From Paenibacillus sp. (GTDB taxonomy: Bacteria > Bacillota > Bacilli > Paenibacillales > YIM-B00363): a DNA stretch of 64,000 nt. The position numbers were made by a program, and so were the translations under genes. The DNA is taken from contig NZ_JAPSKE010000012.1 of assembly GCF_031177825.1 (NCBI RefSeq), positions 62,001-126,000 on the forward strand, given 5' to 3'. The stretch's first letter is position 1. Each line of letters starts with the position of its first letter. This document shows, piece after piece, positions 9,259 through 19,140 of the stretch. The notes below the pieces were generated by a model. That model did not search any database. It was not told the DNA's origin and worked only from the letters and a program-made list of their open reading frames with translations.

Positions 9259-9306
9259 TGCGAATAACCTCCTTGAATAACCTTATGGCTCTATTGTGAA
9301 CGAAGA

Positions 9307-9326
9307 ACCTTAAAGCTACCTTAAAG
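9307..9326 (-). promoter_or_regulatory. Candidate OmpR-type operator upstream of htrA
   Basis: Two exact copies of minus-strand CTTTAAGGT start 11 bp apart, one helical turn, about 50 nt upstream of the htrA start and just upstream of a CACAAT-like -10 (9293-9298). Direct repeats at 10-11 bp spacing are the usual target of OmpR/PhoB-class regulators. Binding by the adjacent regulator is inferred. Confidence 0.5.
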
Positions 9327-9361
9327 AAGGCTAAATTCGCGCTGAAAAGAACAACAATTTT

Positions 9362-9775
9362 CTAGACAAGCGCCGATTCGATCTCTCGAAGGACGTCCTT
9401 CGCCTCCGTGACGTAGGCGTCCTCGACCGCCGCGTCCGGGTCGACCGGCGCTTGGAATTGATTGACCAACGCGCCGAGCACGTAAAAGCGAGCCGTATGA
9501 TCGTCGCCGGCGTTATAGAGATGCTTCAACACGTAAGGCGTGCCGACGACGACGCGCGTCCCGGGCTGCGGCGCGTCCGGGTCCAGCTCGCCGTGCACGA
9601 CCTCGAACGGAACGCGAAGCCACACGGTCTGCTTCTCGCCGTCGAGTCTCCGATCGAAGCTGCCTTGATTGTAATCCCAGTTGCCGCCAAGCGCGAACCA
9701 ATGGCGCTCGAGCGCGTCTTTCAGCTCCACGAAATCGAGCTCCCGATTCGTCAGATTCGATGATATAGAAATCAA
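9362..9775 (-). CDS. YugN-like family protein
   Basis: Small soluble protein (about 137 aa) of the YugN-like family, function unknown. Recognised from the overall pattern: LDFVELKDALERHWFALGG, NWDYNQGSFDRRLDG, VWLRVPFEVVHGELD, GTPYVLKHLYN and VNQFQAPVDPDA. Two TTG codons compete: 9784 touches the AGGGGG motif, while 9775 has it 9 nt upstream and is preferred. It lies between the htrA gene and the chemotaxis receptor; nothing in the context suggests a role. Confidence 0.8.
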   Translation of the reverse strand: MISISSNLTNRELDFVELKDALERHWFALGGNWDYNQGSFDRRLDGEKQTVWLRVPFEVVHGELDPDAPQPGTRVVVGTPYVLKHLYNAGDDHTARFYVLGALVNQFQAPVDPDAAVEDAYVTEAKDVLREIESALV

Positions 9776-9834
9776 CGGAAGCAACCCCCTACATTGTTTC
9801 CATTAGAGTAGGCGTCTCTTCCGTCGATTATGTA

Positions 9835-11220
9835 TTACACCCGCAAATCGATGCCCACCACGCCGCCCGCGCCGCCTTGGTAGCGAACGGCGAGCGTAAT
9901 GCAGGGACGCTTCGTGATGGCGGAGACGTACGGCTCCGATACGTACAGCTCGCCCGCCATCGCCCGCTTCCACCACTCTCGATGGCGCGCGTGCAAGAGG
10001 CCTGCGGCCGGCTCGGAGAAGATGAAGCGGCCGTCGGTGTCGTTCGACCAGACGGCTTCGACTCCGTCATACGCCTTCAACGCTCGCAACAGCATGCCCT
10101 TGTGCCGGTCCTTGTCGAGCCCCGCGGCCGTCAACTCGGCCGCGAGCGACCGCAGGATATGCTTGCCCTGCTCGAGGTCGACGCCGACAAGCTCGGCGCC
10201 GTCCTCCGCGCGGAGCGAGAGGATCGACGAGACGAGCTCGCTGGACGCTTGCTGCAGCTCCGCGCCGACGGTCTGGAGCGACTCGATGCCCTCGCGCTGG
10301 CGCCGCATGTCCGCCATCGTCTGCTCGACGCTCTGCACCGTCTCCTGCCCGAGCTCCGCCGCTTCGTTCACCATCTCGGCCGTGCGGGAGACGCGAATCC
10401 GCTGCTCGCGGTTGGCGTCCGCGACGCCCAGGGCCGAGTCGTGCACCGCCTCCACCGCGGCGGACGCCTCGTCCAGCTTCAGCGCGATCGACCGCACATG
10501 CCCGATCGCCCGCTGCACCGACGCTCGCTCGGTTTCGACCGCCGCCGCGGCCTGCGCGGCGCCCTGCCCGATCTCCTCGACCATTCGCGAGGAACGCTCG
10601 ACCGCTTCGCGGCTCTGCTCCGCGAGCTTCTTGATCCGATCCGCGACGACGCCGAACCCGCGACCGGATTCGCCGGCGCGCGCCGCCTCGATCGAGGCGT
10701 TCAAGGCGAGCAGCGACGTCTGCCCGACGATCTCCCGAAGCAGCTCGTTAATGTCCTCGATATGCTTCATCCGCTCGGTCGAATGCTTCACGTGGTCGAC
10801 CGCCGTCCGGTTCAACCCGTCGAGTTCGGACAGCGCGCGCACCGACTCGTTCACCGCTTCGTTCATGTCGGTCATATTCGCGCGCGTCCGCTCGCTCTCC
10901 TGCTTCATCCGATCCGACAGCGCGTGCACGCGCTCCGCTTGGGCGTCGGCTTCCTTCATCCAGACGAGCGTCTGCTTCAAGCGGCTCATGACGTGCAAGC
11001 TTCGCTTGCGCAGCTTGTCCCCCGCGTCGGAGGAGCGTTCCGCGATATCGTTCAGATGATCGGCGGCCCGGCCGAGGTCGTCCACGCTGGCGATGAGACG
11101 GTCCGCAAACACTTGCGATTCGTTCAGGAACGCTTCGACCACATCGGCCGAAGCTGCGTTTCCGGATCTTCCTACGTCAGCTATGTTCCCTGACTTCTTC
11201 CAAAATGTCCAACCCACCAC
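9835..11220 (-). CDS. Soluble methyl-accepting chemotaxis protein with C-terminal sensor domain
   Basis: Cytoplasmic chemoreceptor-like protein, about 461 aa, with no signal peptide or membrane segment. Residues about 20-340 are long helical coils and include the highly conserved signalling hairpin ([20 protein letters not shown] then [20 protein letters not shown]). The last 110 residues (about 350-461; [40 protein letters not shown]) resemble a single Cache-type sensor domain, so the sensor is at the C-terminus instead of the usual extracellular N-terminus. Start: AGAGG directly abuts an ATG at 11226; GTG at 11220 has it 6 nt upstream and is preferred. Ligand unknown. Confidence 0.85.
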   Translation of the reverse strand: MVGWTFWKKSGNIADVGRSGNAASADVVEAFLNESQVFADRLIASVDDLGRAADHLNDIAERSSDAGDKLRKRSLHVMSRLKQTLVWMKEADAQAERVHALSDRMKQESERTRANMTDMNEAVNESVRALSELDGLNRTAVDHVKHSTERMKHIEDINELLREIVGQTSLLALNASIEAARAGESGRGFGVVADRIKKLAEQSREAVERSSRMVEEIGQGAAQAAAAVETERASVQRAIGHVRSIALKLDEASAAVEAVHDSALGVADANREQRIRVSRTAEMVNEAAELGQETVQSVEQTMADMRRQREGIESLQTVGAELQQASSELVSSILSLRAEDGAELVGVDLEQGKHILRSLAAELTAAGLDKDRHKGMLLRALKAYDGVEAVWSNDTDGRFIFSEPAAGLLHARHREWWKRAMAGELYVSEPYVSAITKRPCITLAVRYQGGAGGVVGIDLRV

Positions 11221-11271
11221 GCTCATCCTCTCATCTACGTTACTTTTTCTAACATTATAATCCCGGTATAA

Positions 11272-11306
11272 CCAAAAGAAAAGAGGAACGCGTCAGCGTT
11301 CCTCTC
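11272..11306 (-). terminator. Terminator of the 3D-domain gene
   Basis: A perfect 10-bp stem (AGAGGAACGC / GCGTTCCTCT, loop of 4) at 11282-11305; the minus strand continues as TTTCTTTTGG. It lies about 20 nt past the stop of the upstream gene. Confidence 0.85.
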
Positions 11307-11327
11307 AATAGTTTCATTTTCCAACCG

Positions 11328-12062
11328 TTATACCGACAGCTTCTTCCGACCGTCCTCCAGGATCAGTTCGTTCAACCGATTCAATTCCTTCTCGGTGAGC
11401 TTCCCGTCGCCCTTGTGAATGACGCGAACCTTGACCTTCTTCTTGCCCCATTCGTCGTACACCTGCTTCGTCGTCTCGAAGAACAAGTCGATCTTCTTCC
11501 CCTTGATCGCGGAGCCGGTGTCGGCGACGACGCCGTAGCCGTAGCCGGGAATATGCAGCACCGTGCCGATCGGGAACACCTTGCGGTCGGCCGCGATCGT
11601 GGAGAACACGTCGCGACGCACCTTTACGCCGGAATACGTGATCCCGTATTGCGGATGATCCGGCGACTTGCCCGTCGATTCGACGCCCGCCGTGTAGCCG
11701 GTCGCCGTCACTTCGATCTCGTCATATTGTTTCATCTTGTCGGCATGGAGCACCGGCACCGCCTTCGCCAGCTTCATCCATTGCGACTTCGATTTTACGT
11801 TCGCTTGCAAGAGCTGCACGATCGTCGGTCGCGCGGCCGGCGATCCAAGGCTCTTGACCGGGCTCAGGCCGTGCAGCTGCCCGGGGAATTCCGCTTGCGT
11901 CGGCGACGCGTCGTCGAACGCTTCGAGATGCGCTCCTAGTATTTTGCCATTGCCTATCGGGCCTAGCGACGCGATCAATAGGAAAGCGGTCATCCCTACG
12001 ACCATCGTTCGAATCTTTCCGATCGTCGTCGTCGTTGGCTTTGCTGGCGTCGTTGTCATCAT
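11328..12062 (-). CDS. 3D-domain cell-wall protein (YuiC/YocH-type)
   Basis: Exported or membrane-tethered protein, 244 aa, with a hydrophobic N-terminal segment (about 17-36, [20 protein letters not shown]) and a C-terminal 3D domain (about 115-215). The domain shows [52 protein letters not shown], which carries the conserved aspartates. This double-psi barrel fold is shared with MltA-type lytic transglycosylases and found in Bacillus muralytic/stationary-phase proteins, so peptidoglycan hydrolysis is likely. Two adjacent ATGs (12062, 12059) could start; a GGGGGG motif is 10 nt upstream of the first. It ends in its own terminator. Confidence 0.85.
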   Translation of the reverse strand: MMTTTPAKPTTTTIGKIRTMVVGMTAFLLIASLGPIGNGKILGAHLEAFDDASPTQAEFPGQLHGLSPVKSLGSPAARPTIVQLLQANVKSKSQWMKLAKAVPVLHADKMKQYDEIEVTATGYTAGVESTGKSPDHPQYGITYSGVKVRRDVFSTIAADRKVFPIGTVLHIPGYGYGVVADTGSAIKGKKIDLFFETTKQVYDEWGKKKVKVRVIHKGDGKLTEKELNRLNELILEDGRKKLSV

Positions 12063-12171
12063 TCGGTTTCATCCCCCCATACTCTGAGGGTGTCCAGGCC
12101 ATTTGGTTCTTATACATTAAAAACCTATTTTTTGGCATGCGAGGGGATGAAAACCGCATGAATTCGCTAGT

Positions 12172-14106
12172 TTAGTAGACTTTCCCGCCGACCTCTTCTT
12201 GGATCATCCGGATCGCTTCCTCGATTCCGAACGCGCCGATATCGCCGTCGCCGCGGCGGCGGATCGATACCGTGCCGGCGCTCTGCTCGTTCTCGCCGAC
12301 GACGAACATGTACGGGATGCGCTCCAACTGCGCTTCGCGAATCTTATAGCCGAGCTTCTCGTTGCGCAGGTCCGCGTCGACCCGGAGGCGGGACGCCTGC
12401 ATCTTCTCCTGTACGTTCTTCGCGTAATCCGAGAACTTATCGGATACCGGAATGACGACCGCCTGCACCGGCGACAGCCACGTCGGGAGCGCGCCGACGA
12501 AATTCTCGAGCAGGAACGCCGTCATGCGCTCCATCGTCGAGATGATGCCGCGATGGATGACGACCGGACGATGCTTCTGACCGTCTTCGCCGACGTATTC
12601 GAGCTCGAACCGCTGCGGCAGCAGGAAGTCGAGCTGCGCCGTGGAGAGCGTCTCTTCCTTTTTCAACGCCGTCTTGATTTGCACGTCCAGCTTCGGCCCG
12701 TAGAACGCCGCCTCGCCTTCCGCCTCGTAGTACGGCAAGCCGAGATCCTCGACGACTTCCTTCAGCATGCGCTGCGACATTTCCCACATCGCGTCGTCGT
12801 CGAAGTACTTCTCCTTGTTGTTCGGATCGCGGTACGACAAGCGGAACCGGTAGTCCTCGATGCCGAAGTCTTTGTATACGTGTTGGATGAGCTGCACGAC
12901 GCGCGCGAACTCTTCTTTGATCTGATCCGGCCGGCAGAAGATGTGCGCGTCGTTCAGCGTCATCGCGCGGACGCGATGGAGGCCCGTCAACGCGCCGGAC
13001 ATCTCGTACCGGTGCATCGTGCCGAGCTCGGCGATGCGGACCGGCAGGTCGCGGTAGCTTCGCATGTCGCTCTTGTACACCATCATATGATGCGGGCAGT
13101 TCATCGGACGGAGGACGAGCTCCTCGTTGTCCATGCCCATCACCGGGAACATGTCCTCTTGATAATGCGCCCAGTGGCCCGAAATCTTATAGAGCTCGAC
13201 GTTCGCGAGCACCGGCGTATAGACGTGGCTGTAGCCGAGGCGCTCTTCGAGATCGACGATGTACCGCTCCATGATGCGGCGCAGCTTCGCGCCCCGCGGC
13301 AGCCAGAGCGGCAAGCCTTGGCCGACCTCGCGCGAGAAGGAGAACATCTTCAGCTCGCGTCCGATTTTCCGGTGATCGCGCTTCTTCGCTTCCTCCAAGA
13401 GCACCAAATGCTCGTCCAGCTGCGCCTTCTTCGGGAACGCCGTGCCGTAGATGCGCTGCAGCATCTTATTCTTCGCGTCGCCGCGCCAGTAAGCGCCCGC
13501 CACGCTAAGCAGCTTGAACGCCTTGATCCGGCCCGTGGACGGCAGGTGCGGTCCGCGGCACAGATCGAAGAACTCGCCTTGGTCGTACAGCGTGATCGGC
13601 TCGTCGCCCGGAATCGCATCGAGCAGCTCCACCTTCAGCGGATCGTTGATGCCCTTGAAGATGGCTTTCGCTTCTTCGCGGCTGACTTCGCGGCGCGTGA
13701 TCGCCAAGTTTTCCGAGACGATGCGCTCCATCTCCTTCTCGATCTTCGGGAAGTCTTCCACGGAGATCGGCGTGTCGAGATCGATATCGTAGTAGAAGCC
13801 GTCTTCGATGACCGGACCGACGCCGAGACGCACGTTGTCCGCGCCGTAGATGCGCTTGATCGCCTGCGCGAGCAGATGCGCCGTGCTGTGGCGGAGCACC
13901 TCGACGCCCGCTTCGGAGTCGAGCGTGACGATCTCCACGGCCGCGTCTTCTTTCAGCTCGCAGCTCAGGTCGACGGACTTGCCGTTCACCTTGCCGCCTA
14001 CCGCGTTCTTCTTCAATCCCGGGCTGATCGAGCCCGCGACGTCTTCGACCGTCGAGCCGGCTTCGTATTCGCGAATCGACCCGTCCGGCAGCGTTACTTT
14101 AATCAT
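12172..14106 (-). CDS. thrS: Threonine-tRNA ligase
   Basis: Charges tRNA-Thr, 644 aa. Order: TGS domain (about 1-62, [20 protein letters not shown]), editing domain with HSTAHLLAQ and HxxxH-type zinc motifs, class II catalytic core ([37 protein letters not shown]), anticodon-binding domain ([15 protein letters not shown]). ATG 14106 is preferred to ATG 14115 because GAGGAGG abuts 14115 and is 9 nt from 14106. The upstream leader is a T-box riboswitch with terminator, so expression should rise when tRNA-Thr is uncharged. It lies downstream of ytxC as in Bacillus. Confidence 0.97.
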   Translation of the reverse strand: MIKVTLPDGSIREYEAGSTVEDVAGSISPGLKKNAVGGKVNGKSVDLSCELKEDAAVEIVTLDSEAGVEVLRHSTAHLLAQAIKRIYGADNVRLGVGPVIEDGFYYDIDLDTPISVEDFPKIEKEMERIVSENLAITRREVSREEAKAIFKGINDPLKVELLDAIPGDEPITLYDQGEFFDLCRGPHLPSTGRIKAFKLLSVAGAYWRGDAKNKMLQRIYGTAFPKKAQLDEHLVLLEEAKKRDHRKIGRELKMFSFSREVGQGLPLWLPRGAKLRRIMERYIVDLEERLGYSHVYTPVLANVELYKISGHWAHYQEDMFPVMGMDNEELVLRPMNCPHHMMVYKSDMRSYRDLPVRIAELGTMHRYEMSGALTGLHRVRAMTLNDAHIFCRPDQIKEEFARVVQLIQHVYKDFGIEDYRFRLSYRDPNNKEKYFDDDAMWEMSQRMLKEVVEDLGLPYYEAEGEAAFYGPKLDVQIKTALKKEETLSTAQLDFLLPQRFELEYVGEDGQKHRPVVIHRGIISTMERMTAFLLENFVGALPTWLSPVQAVVIPVSDKFSDYAKNVQEKMQASRLRVDADLRNEKLGYKIREAQLERIPYMFVVGENEQSAGTVSIRRRGDGDIGAFGIEEAIRMIQEEVGGKVY

Positions 14107-14139
14107 GTCTTTCATCCTCCTCGTGTCTTTGGAAAACAA

Positions 14140-14443
14140 CAAAAAAAGCACCCATCCCCATAGGGACGAATGCTTGCATTCGCGGTTCCACCCTAGTTCG
14201 TTCGCTTCCCGCCGTCCGGACGACGCGAGAGGCGCGACGCGCTTCATTCACCTGATTCGTCCGATAACGGGAACGTCCCGGCATCGACTACGGTCCTGCC
14301 CTTCGGGGCGGATTCGCCGACGCGGCTCTCGAAGCGGTAAGCGGTTCGTGCGTGAGTCCGGAGGAACTTGCAGCCGAGGTTCCTCTCTCTGGGCGGAGCG
14401 GCGAACGCTGTTGTCTTCGGTCGAAGCCTTTGCGCGAAAATAT
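14140..14443 (-). promoter_or_regulatory. T-box riboswitch leader of thrS
   Basis: The leader contains the T-box sequence AGGGTGGAACCGCG (minus strand, 14181-14194), followed by a terminator stem AAGCATTCGTCCC/GGGATGGGTGCTT (14146-14175) and a run of T. Upstream is a stem-I-like region with an AGAGAG bulge motif. A Thr ACC triplet in GAACCG at 14343-14345 could be the specifier; this was not folded. Binding of uncharged tRNA-Thr would favour the antiterminator. Confidence 0.93.
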
Positions 14444-14449
14444 GACATC

Positions 14450-14479
14450 ATTATAGACGCGCCGACATGCGTTCGTCAA
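14450..14479 (-). promoter_or_regulatory. Sigma-A promoter of the thrS T-box transcript
   Basis: Minus-strand TTGACG (14474-14479), 18-nt spacer, TATAAT (14450-14455), immediately before the T-box leader and just after the ytxC stop. Confidence 0.75.
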
Positions 14480-14495
14480 GCGTGGACTCGGCCCC

Positions 14496-15392
14496 TTACT
14501 TCCTCCGGCGTTCCTCGATCAGCGGCAGGCAGACGGCGCAATCGACGCACAACTCCGCGCGACCCTCGAATATGGTCAGAATCGTCTTGATCACTTGTTC
14601 CTCGGGCGTCTGGGTATGCACGAACAGCTTGCCCGGCGATACGGAAATGAGCGTGCTGACGATGACGTCCTCATAGCTGATGTCCTTGTCGATCAGCTCC
14701 ACGACGAATTGGTCCATCTGCTTCGTATCGATCGGCAGCATCCGCTCGTTCAGCAGCGTGAAGTCGTGGTTGCCGTGATGGACGACGTGCGCCGCCGGAA
14801 TTTTCGCCTCTTGAATGTACACGAAGTATTTCAGCAAGGAGATGAACTCTTGGTACTGACGTTCCATCATCCATTCGTCGACCGCGTACGCGACCGAATC
14901 GCGCAGCTCCTCCACGTACGATCCGGCGCGAAACCGAAGAAACCCTTCCACGTTCAGGAAACGCTCTTCGCCGAGATACGCTTCGATCGCCTCGGCCAGC
15001 TTGGACAAGCGGCGTTCGTAAAACACGTCGACGCCGTCCTCGTTCGTCTTCGCCGCGAGCATGCGGTCGCATTGCTCCTGCACCGCGGCGACGCCTTCCC
15101 GGTCCTCGGCCCCGACTTCCTTCGCGATGTACTTCTGCAGCCACTCGCGTTCATAACCTTCTATGACAGCCGCCGCAAGCGGTCGCGACGCAGCCTTGCG
15201 GGCTTTCGCGATCGTTTCCTGGCTCGCGTTGGCGATATCGCAGACGATGCCTGTCCCGCCCGTAAGCGGAACTCTGCGAAGCTCGATCCCGTCCGCTACG
15301 GGACTCGCTTCGACGATGGCGGCTCGCATCGCTTCCGCGACGCGCTCCGCGTCGATGCCGGCGGGGTTCACAAGCAGAGTGAACAGCTCCAT
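14496..15392 (-). CDS. ytxC: YtxC-like sporulation protein
   Basis: Putative sporulation protein, 298 aa, probably cytoplasmic, function unknown. Recognised by family pattern (FLRFRAGSYVEELRDSVAYA, DEWMMERQYQEFISLLKYFV, FTLLNERMLPIDTKQMDQF) and by synteny: in Bacillus the ytxC gene also lies directly upstream of thrS. A Cys cluster ELCVDCAVC close to the C-terminus could bind a metal (inference). The ATG has GGGAGGGG 7 nt upstream. It ends just before the thrS promoter. Confidence 0.88.
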   Translation of the reverse strand: MELFTLLVNPAGIDAERVAEAMRAAIVEASPVADGIELRRVPLTGGTGIVCDIANASQETIAKARKAASRPLAAAVIEGYEREWLQKYIAKEVGAEDREGVAAVQEQCDRMLAAKTNEDGVDVFYERRLSKLAEAIEAYLGEERFLNVEGFLRFRAGSYVEELRDSVAYAVDEWMMERQYQEFISLLKYFVYIQEAKIPAAHVVHHGNHDFTLLNERMLPIDTKQMDQFVVELIDKDISYEDVIVSTLISVSPGKLFVHTQTPEEQVIKTILTIFEGRAELCVDCAVCLPLIEERRRK

Positions 15393-15661
15393 GGTGTTTC
15401 CCCTCCCTTCCCTTTCTAAGAGTATATGGTCGCTCTACAGGGGATATACAAAGCAATCGTTGGAAGGGGGGGCGAGAATTTTTTCGGAAAATGTTGTGCA
15501 TTGCGCGAGGGAGGGGCATGCGTCATACGCTCCGCTGCTCCGGTATGACCCATGCCCTGTTCGCACATGCGCAAACCCAAAGCCTCCCGACGACCCGCCC
15601 GCATCATTAATAAAGAAATCGCACTGATCGCGAGGCTGGCCTCAAGACCGGAAGTCGACGC
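15393..15661. other. Intergenic interval with an interrupted palindrome
   Basis: No supported gene between ytxC and mqnC. The one visible structure is an inverted repeat at 15515-15556: GGCATG-CG-TCATAC pairs with GTATGA-CC-CATGCC around a 14-nt loop. No T-run follows on either strand, so it does not look like a terminator; an operator or RNA structure is possible. Confidence 0.4.
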
Positions 15662-15711
15662 AAAAAGGCCCCGAAGCCGGGGGCGTCGCCTCCCGACAGC
15701 TTCGAGGACCT
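15662..15711 (-). terminator. Terminator after mqnC
   Basis: On the minus strand GGTCCT-C-GAAGC pairs with GCTTCGGGGCC (one bulge) and is followed by TTTTTG, 14 nt past the mqnC stop. Confidence 0.8.
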
Positions 15712-15724
15712 TCGAATCAAGCGA

Positions 15725-16858
15725 TTAATTTTGCATCACGAAATCCTTGTCCACGCCCGCCGATTCGTCGTCGAACGTGCGGATCGTGTTGTATTTCGTA
15801 TCGCGCTGCGCCGGCACCTTGCCCGCTTCGCGGATCAGCTTCAAGATCAGCTCGATGTTGACCTTGTGCGTCGTGCCCGCGGCGGAGACGACGTTCTCCT
15901 CGATCATCGTGCTGCCGAAGTCGTTGCAGCCGAACGACAGCGACTTCTTGCCGACCTCCGGCCCCATGGTGACCCACGACGACTGGAAGTTCGGAATGTT
16001 GTCGAGCATCAGACGCGCGATCGCCAATGTCTTCAGGTATTCCTCCGGCGTCGCTTTCTCGGCTTTCAGGTTCGTATTGTCCGGCTGGAACGTCCACACG
16101 ATGAAGGCGAGGAAGCCCGTCGACGGGTTATTTTCCGCGATGCACTCGTCCTGCGCATCGCGAATGCGAAGCAGATGAAGCACCCGCTCCTCCATCGATT
16201 CGCCGAAGCCGATGACCATCGTCGCCGTCGTGTTCATGCCCGCGCGGTGCGCGGAACGCATGACGTCGATCCAGTCGCGCCAGGAGCCCTTCAGGCGGGA
16301 AATCTTCTTCCGCGTCCGGTCGTCGAGAATCTCGGCGCCGCCGCCCGGCAGCGAGTCGAGGCCCGCGGCTTTCAGCTCGCGCACGACCTCGTCCGCCGGA
16401 AGACCCGACACGTCCGCCATCTTGCGGATTTCCGCCGGCGAGAACGAATGCATCGTGATGTCCGGGAACCGCTGCTTAATGCCCCGCAGCAGGTCCGTGT
16501 AATACGAGAACGGCAAATTCGGGTTCGTGCCGCCCTGCATTAAAATTTCCGTGCCGCCGACGTCGATCGTCTCCTGAATTTTCCGGAAGATCGCCTCGTC
16601 CGGCAGCACATAACCCTCGTCGGAGCCCGGCTGGCGGTAAAACGCGCAAAACCGGCAATACACGTCGCAAATATTCGTATAGTTAATGTTCCGGCCGATG
16701 ACGAACGTCGTCACCGGCTCCGGATGAAATTTTTTCATGATTTGGTCCGCCGCGGCGCCCATCTTCTCGATTTCGTCCGACGCGAACAACGCCAGCCCGT
16801 CTTCCATCGTCAGCCGTTCGCCCCGAAGCGCCTTGTCCAAAATCGCATCTATGCTCAT
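15725..16858 (-). CDS. mqnC: Cyclic dehypoxanthinyl futalosine synthase
   Basis: Radical SAM enzyme of the futalosine route to menaquinone: cyclises dehypoxanthine futalosine, cytoplasmic. The [4Fe-4S] motif CxxxCxxC is C64, C68, C71 in NICDVYCRFCAFYRQ. Other family segments are GTEILMQGGTNPNLPFSYY, MHSFSPAEIRKMADVSG, GLDSLPGGGAEILDDRTR and VIGFGESMEERVLHL. Length 377 aa is typical. GGGGAGG is 11 nt upstream of the ATG. It follows metI after 94 nt on the same strand and could be read through from the S-box met operon, but a separate promoter cannot be excluded. Confidence 0.94.
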   Translation of the reverse strand: MSIDAILDKALRGERLTMEDGLALFASDEIEKMGAAADQIMKKFHPEPVTTFVIGRNINYTNICDVYCRFCAFYRQPGSDEGYVLPDEAIFRKIQETIDVGGTEILMQGGTNPNLPFSYYTDLLRGIKQRFPDITMHSFSPAEIRKMADVSGLPADEVVRELKAAGLDSLPGGGAEILDDRTRKKISRLKGSWRDWIDVMRSAHRAGMNTTATMVIGFGESMEERVLHLLRIRDAQDECIAENNPSTGFLAFIVWTFQPDNTNLKAEKATPEEYLKTLAIARLMLDNIPNFQSSWVTMGPEVGKKSLSFGCNDFGSTMIEENVVSAAGTTHKVNIELILKLIREAGKVPAQRDTKYNTIRTFDDESAGVDKDFVMQN

Positions 16859-16952
16859 TATCGGTTCGTCCTCCCCTGTTCTAGCCTTCCTATCATTCTA
16901 TCACAATTCGATCCGAAAGACAGAACGGTAAGGTTTCCCGCGAGCGCCGACA

Positions 16953-18113
16953 TTACTTCAATTCCGCGGCCGCCGCGTCGAACGCCTGCGCGAGGTCGTC
17001 GATCAGATCGTCCGCGTGCTCGATGCCGACCGAGAAGCGAAGCAGCGTCTCGTCGACGCCGACCTTGTCGCGGATGTCCTTCGGGATGTCCGCGTGCGTC
17101 TGCACCGCCGGATACGTCATGAGCGACTCGACGCCGCCGAGGCTCTCCGCGAACGCGATCAGCTTGATATGGCGCAGAATCGGCTCGATCGTGCGGGCGT
17201 CCTTCATCTTGAACGAGAAGATGCCCGTATTGCCGGACGACTGCCGGTTTTGGATGTCGTGGCCCGGGTGCGACGGCAGCGCCGGGTAGAACACCTCGGA
17301 CACCATCGGGTGCTCCGATAACCATTGCGATATTTTCAGCGCGTTGTGCTGGTGCCGCTCCATCCGCAGCGCGAGCGTCTTCAGACCGCGCATGAGCAGC
17401 CAAGAATCCTGCGGTCCGAGCACCGCGCCGATCGAGTTGTGCAGGAAGGCGATCTTCTGCGACAGCTCTTCGCCCTTCGTGACGATGAGGCCCGCGAGCA
17501 CATCGTTATGGCCGCCGAGATACTTCGTCGCGCTGTGGATGACGATGTCGCAGCCGAGCTCCAGCGGACGCTGGAAGAACGGCGTCAGCAGCGTGTTGTC
17601 GACGATCGTGATCAAGTCCTTCTTTTTCGCCCAAGCGGCGACGCGCTCTACGTCCGTCACCATCATGAGCGGATTCGTCGGCGTCTCGATGAGCACCGCC
17701 TTCGTCGAGCCGGGGCGGAAGTGCGATTCGAGCGCGTCGAGATCGTTCGTGTCGACGTACGACGCCGTCACGCCGAAGCGCGTCATGATTTGCTCGATCA
17801 AGCGGTATGTACCTCCGTACAGATCGAGGCTGACGAGCAGGTGATCGCCGGACGAAAATAGGGCGAAGATCGTCTGCAGCGCGGCCATGCCGGTGCTGCA
17901 GGCGAACCCGGCGTCGCCGGACTCGAGGTCGGCGAACGCCTCCTCGAGCACCTTGCGCGTCGGCGACTTCGTCCGAGCGTAATCGAAGCCCGTGCTCTGC
18001 CCGAGCTTCGGATGGCGGAATGCGGTCGATTGGTAAATCGGATAGCTGACGGCGCCCGTCTGCGGATCCTCCAAGGATCCGATCTGCGCGAGGCGGCTTT
18101 CGATATGTTTCAC
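16953..18113 (-). CDS. metI: Cystathionine gamma-synthase / O-acetylhomoserine thiolyase (PLP)
   Basis: Cys/Met metabolism PLP enzyme, 386 aa, cytoplasmic. It uses O-acetylhomoserine, the product of the adjacent metA, with cysteine (or sulfide). The PLP lysine is K197 in VIHSATKYLGGHND; GFDYARTKSPTRKVLEE, ACSTGMAALQTIFAL and SLGGVESLMTYPA are family motifs. The start is a GTG with GAGGGG 12 nt upstream; a nearer GTG frame hits a stop at once. It is 19 nt downstream of metA under the same S-box leader. MetI (gamma-synthase) is preferred to MetC (beta-lyase) because of the pairing with metA; the sequence alone does not settle this. Confidence 0.88.
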   Translation of the reverse strand: MKHIESRLAQIGSLEDPQTGAVSYPIYQSTAFRHPKLGQSTGFDYARTKSPTRKVLEEAFADLESGDAGFACSTGMAALQTIFALFSSGDHLLVSLDLYGGTYRLIEQIMTRFGVTASYVDTNDLDALESHFRPGSTKAVLIETPTNPLMMVTDVERVAAWAKKKDLITIVDNTLLTPFFQRPLELGCDIVIHSATKYLGGHNDVLAGLIVTKGEELSQKIAFLHNSIGAVLGPQDSWLLMRGLKTLALRMERHQHNALKISQWLSEHPMVSEVFYPALPSHPGHDIQNRQSSGNTGIFSFKMKDARTIEPILRHIKLIAFAESLGGVESLMTYPAVQTHADIPKDIRDKVGVDETLLRFSVGIEHADDLIDDLAQAFDAAAAELK

Positions 18114-18132
18114 TGGTTCACTCGTCCCCTCT

Positions 18133-19086
18133 TTAAATGTACATTCCGGCGTATACGAAGCTGTCTTCTTCCTTCGCCTGGCCCAGCTCGAACGGCGTTT
18201 CTTGGTATACGTAGTAGTTTAACCAGTTGGAAAACAGCAGGTTCGCGTGCGCCTTCCACGTCGAACGCGGCTCGCGAGTCGGGTCGTCCTTCGGGAAGTA
18301 GTTTTTCGGCACGGCGATGTCCATGCCCTTCTTCATGTCGCGGTCGTACTCCCACTTCAGCGTCTCCGCGTCGTATTCGGAGTGGCCCGTGACGAATACG
18401 TGCTTGCCGTCCTTCGTCGCGGCGAGGTAGACGCCCGCTTCGTCCGACACCGCGAGGATGTCGAGGTCCGGCACCTTTTCGATATCTTCCCGCTTGACGT
18501 CCGTGTGACGGCTCTGCGGCACGAAGAACATCTCGTCGAACCCGCGCGTCAGCTTCACGTTCGAGCAAGTCAGGACATGGGGGAATACACCGAAAATTTT
18601 CTCCGGCATATCATATTTCGATACCCCGAAGTGGTGGTACAACCCGGCTTGGGCCGCCCAACATATATACATCGTCGACGTTACGTTGCGGTTCGCCCAG
18701 TTCATGATGTCCTGCAGCTCGCGCCAGTAATTCACTTGCTCGAAGGGGAGATGCTCCACCGGCGCGCCCGTGATGACGAGACCGTCGAATTGCTCGTAAC
18801 GGATGTCGTTGAACGTCTTGTAGAACGACTCCAGGTGCTCCGCGGACGTATTTTTGGACCGATGCGTCTCCGGGTGCAGCAGCGTGACTTCGACCTGCAG
18901 CGGCGTGTTGCTGAGCAGGCGCAAGAGCTGCGTCTCGGTCGTCTCCTTCGTCGGCATCAGATTCAGAATGACGATGCGCAGCGGGCGGATGTCTTGGCGG
19001 AATGCGCGGGATTCGTCCATCACGAAGATGTTTTCGTTCGATAAGATTTCCTTCGCCGGCAGATTGTCGGGTACTTTGATCGGCAT
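18133..19086 (-). CDS. metA: Homoserine O-acetyltransferase (MetA type)
   Basis: Acylates homoserine, the first dedicated step of methionine synthesis, 317 aa, cytoplasmic. The glutamine-amidotransferase-like fold shows C142 ([18 protein letters not shown]), H235 and E237 (FVTGHSEYD). Position 111 is Glu ([15 protein letters not shown]); in characterised MetA enzymes Glu here goes with acetyl-CoA and Gly with succinyl-CoA, so acetyl-CoA is predicted. The ATG of [11 protein letters not shown] has AAGGAG 9 nt upstream; the longer frame is not supported. It is first in the operon after the SAM riboswitch. Confidence 0.95.
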   Translation of the reverse strand: MPIKVPDNLPAKEILSNENIFVMDESRAFRQDIRPLRIVILNLMPTKETTETQLLRLLSNTPLQVEVTLLHPETHRSKNTSAEHLESFYKTFNDIRYEQFDGLVITGAPVEHLPFEQVNYWRELQDIMNWANRNVTSTMYICWAAQAGLYHHFGVSKYDMPEKIFGVFPHVLTCSNVKLTRGFDEMFFVPQSRHTDVKREDIEKVPDLDILAVSDEAGVYLAATKDGKHVFVTGHSEYDAETLKWEYDRDMKKGMDIAVPKNYFPKDDPTREPRSTWKAHANLLFSNWLNYYVYQETPFELGQAKEEDSFVYAGMYI

Positions 19087-19140
19087 GGCGGAACGCTCCT
19101 TTGTCCTGAAAGATAGGGATGTCACGGAACGTGGAACATG

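Noticed and set aside
12199..14163. Plus-strand ORF of 654 codons over thrS
   Set aside because: Antisense shadow of a certain gene; no motif.
14099..14590. Several small ORFs in the thrS leader on both strands
   Set aside because: They overlap the T-box leader and its promoter.
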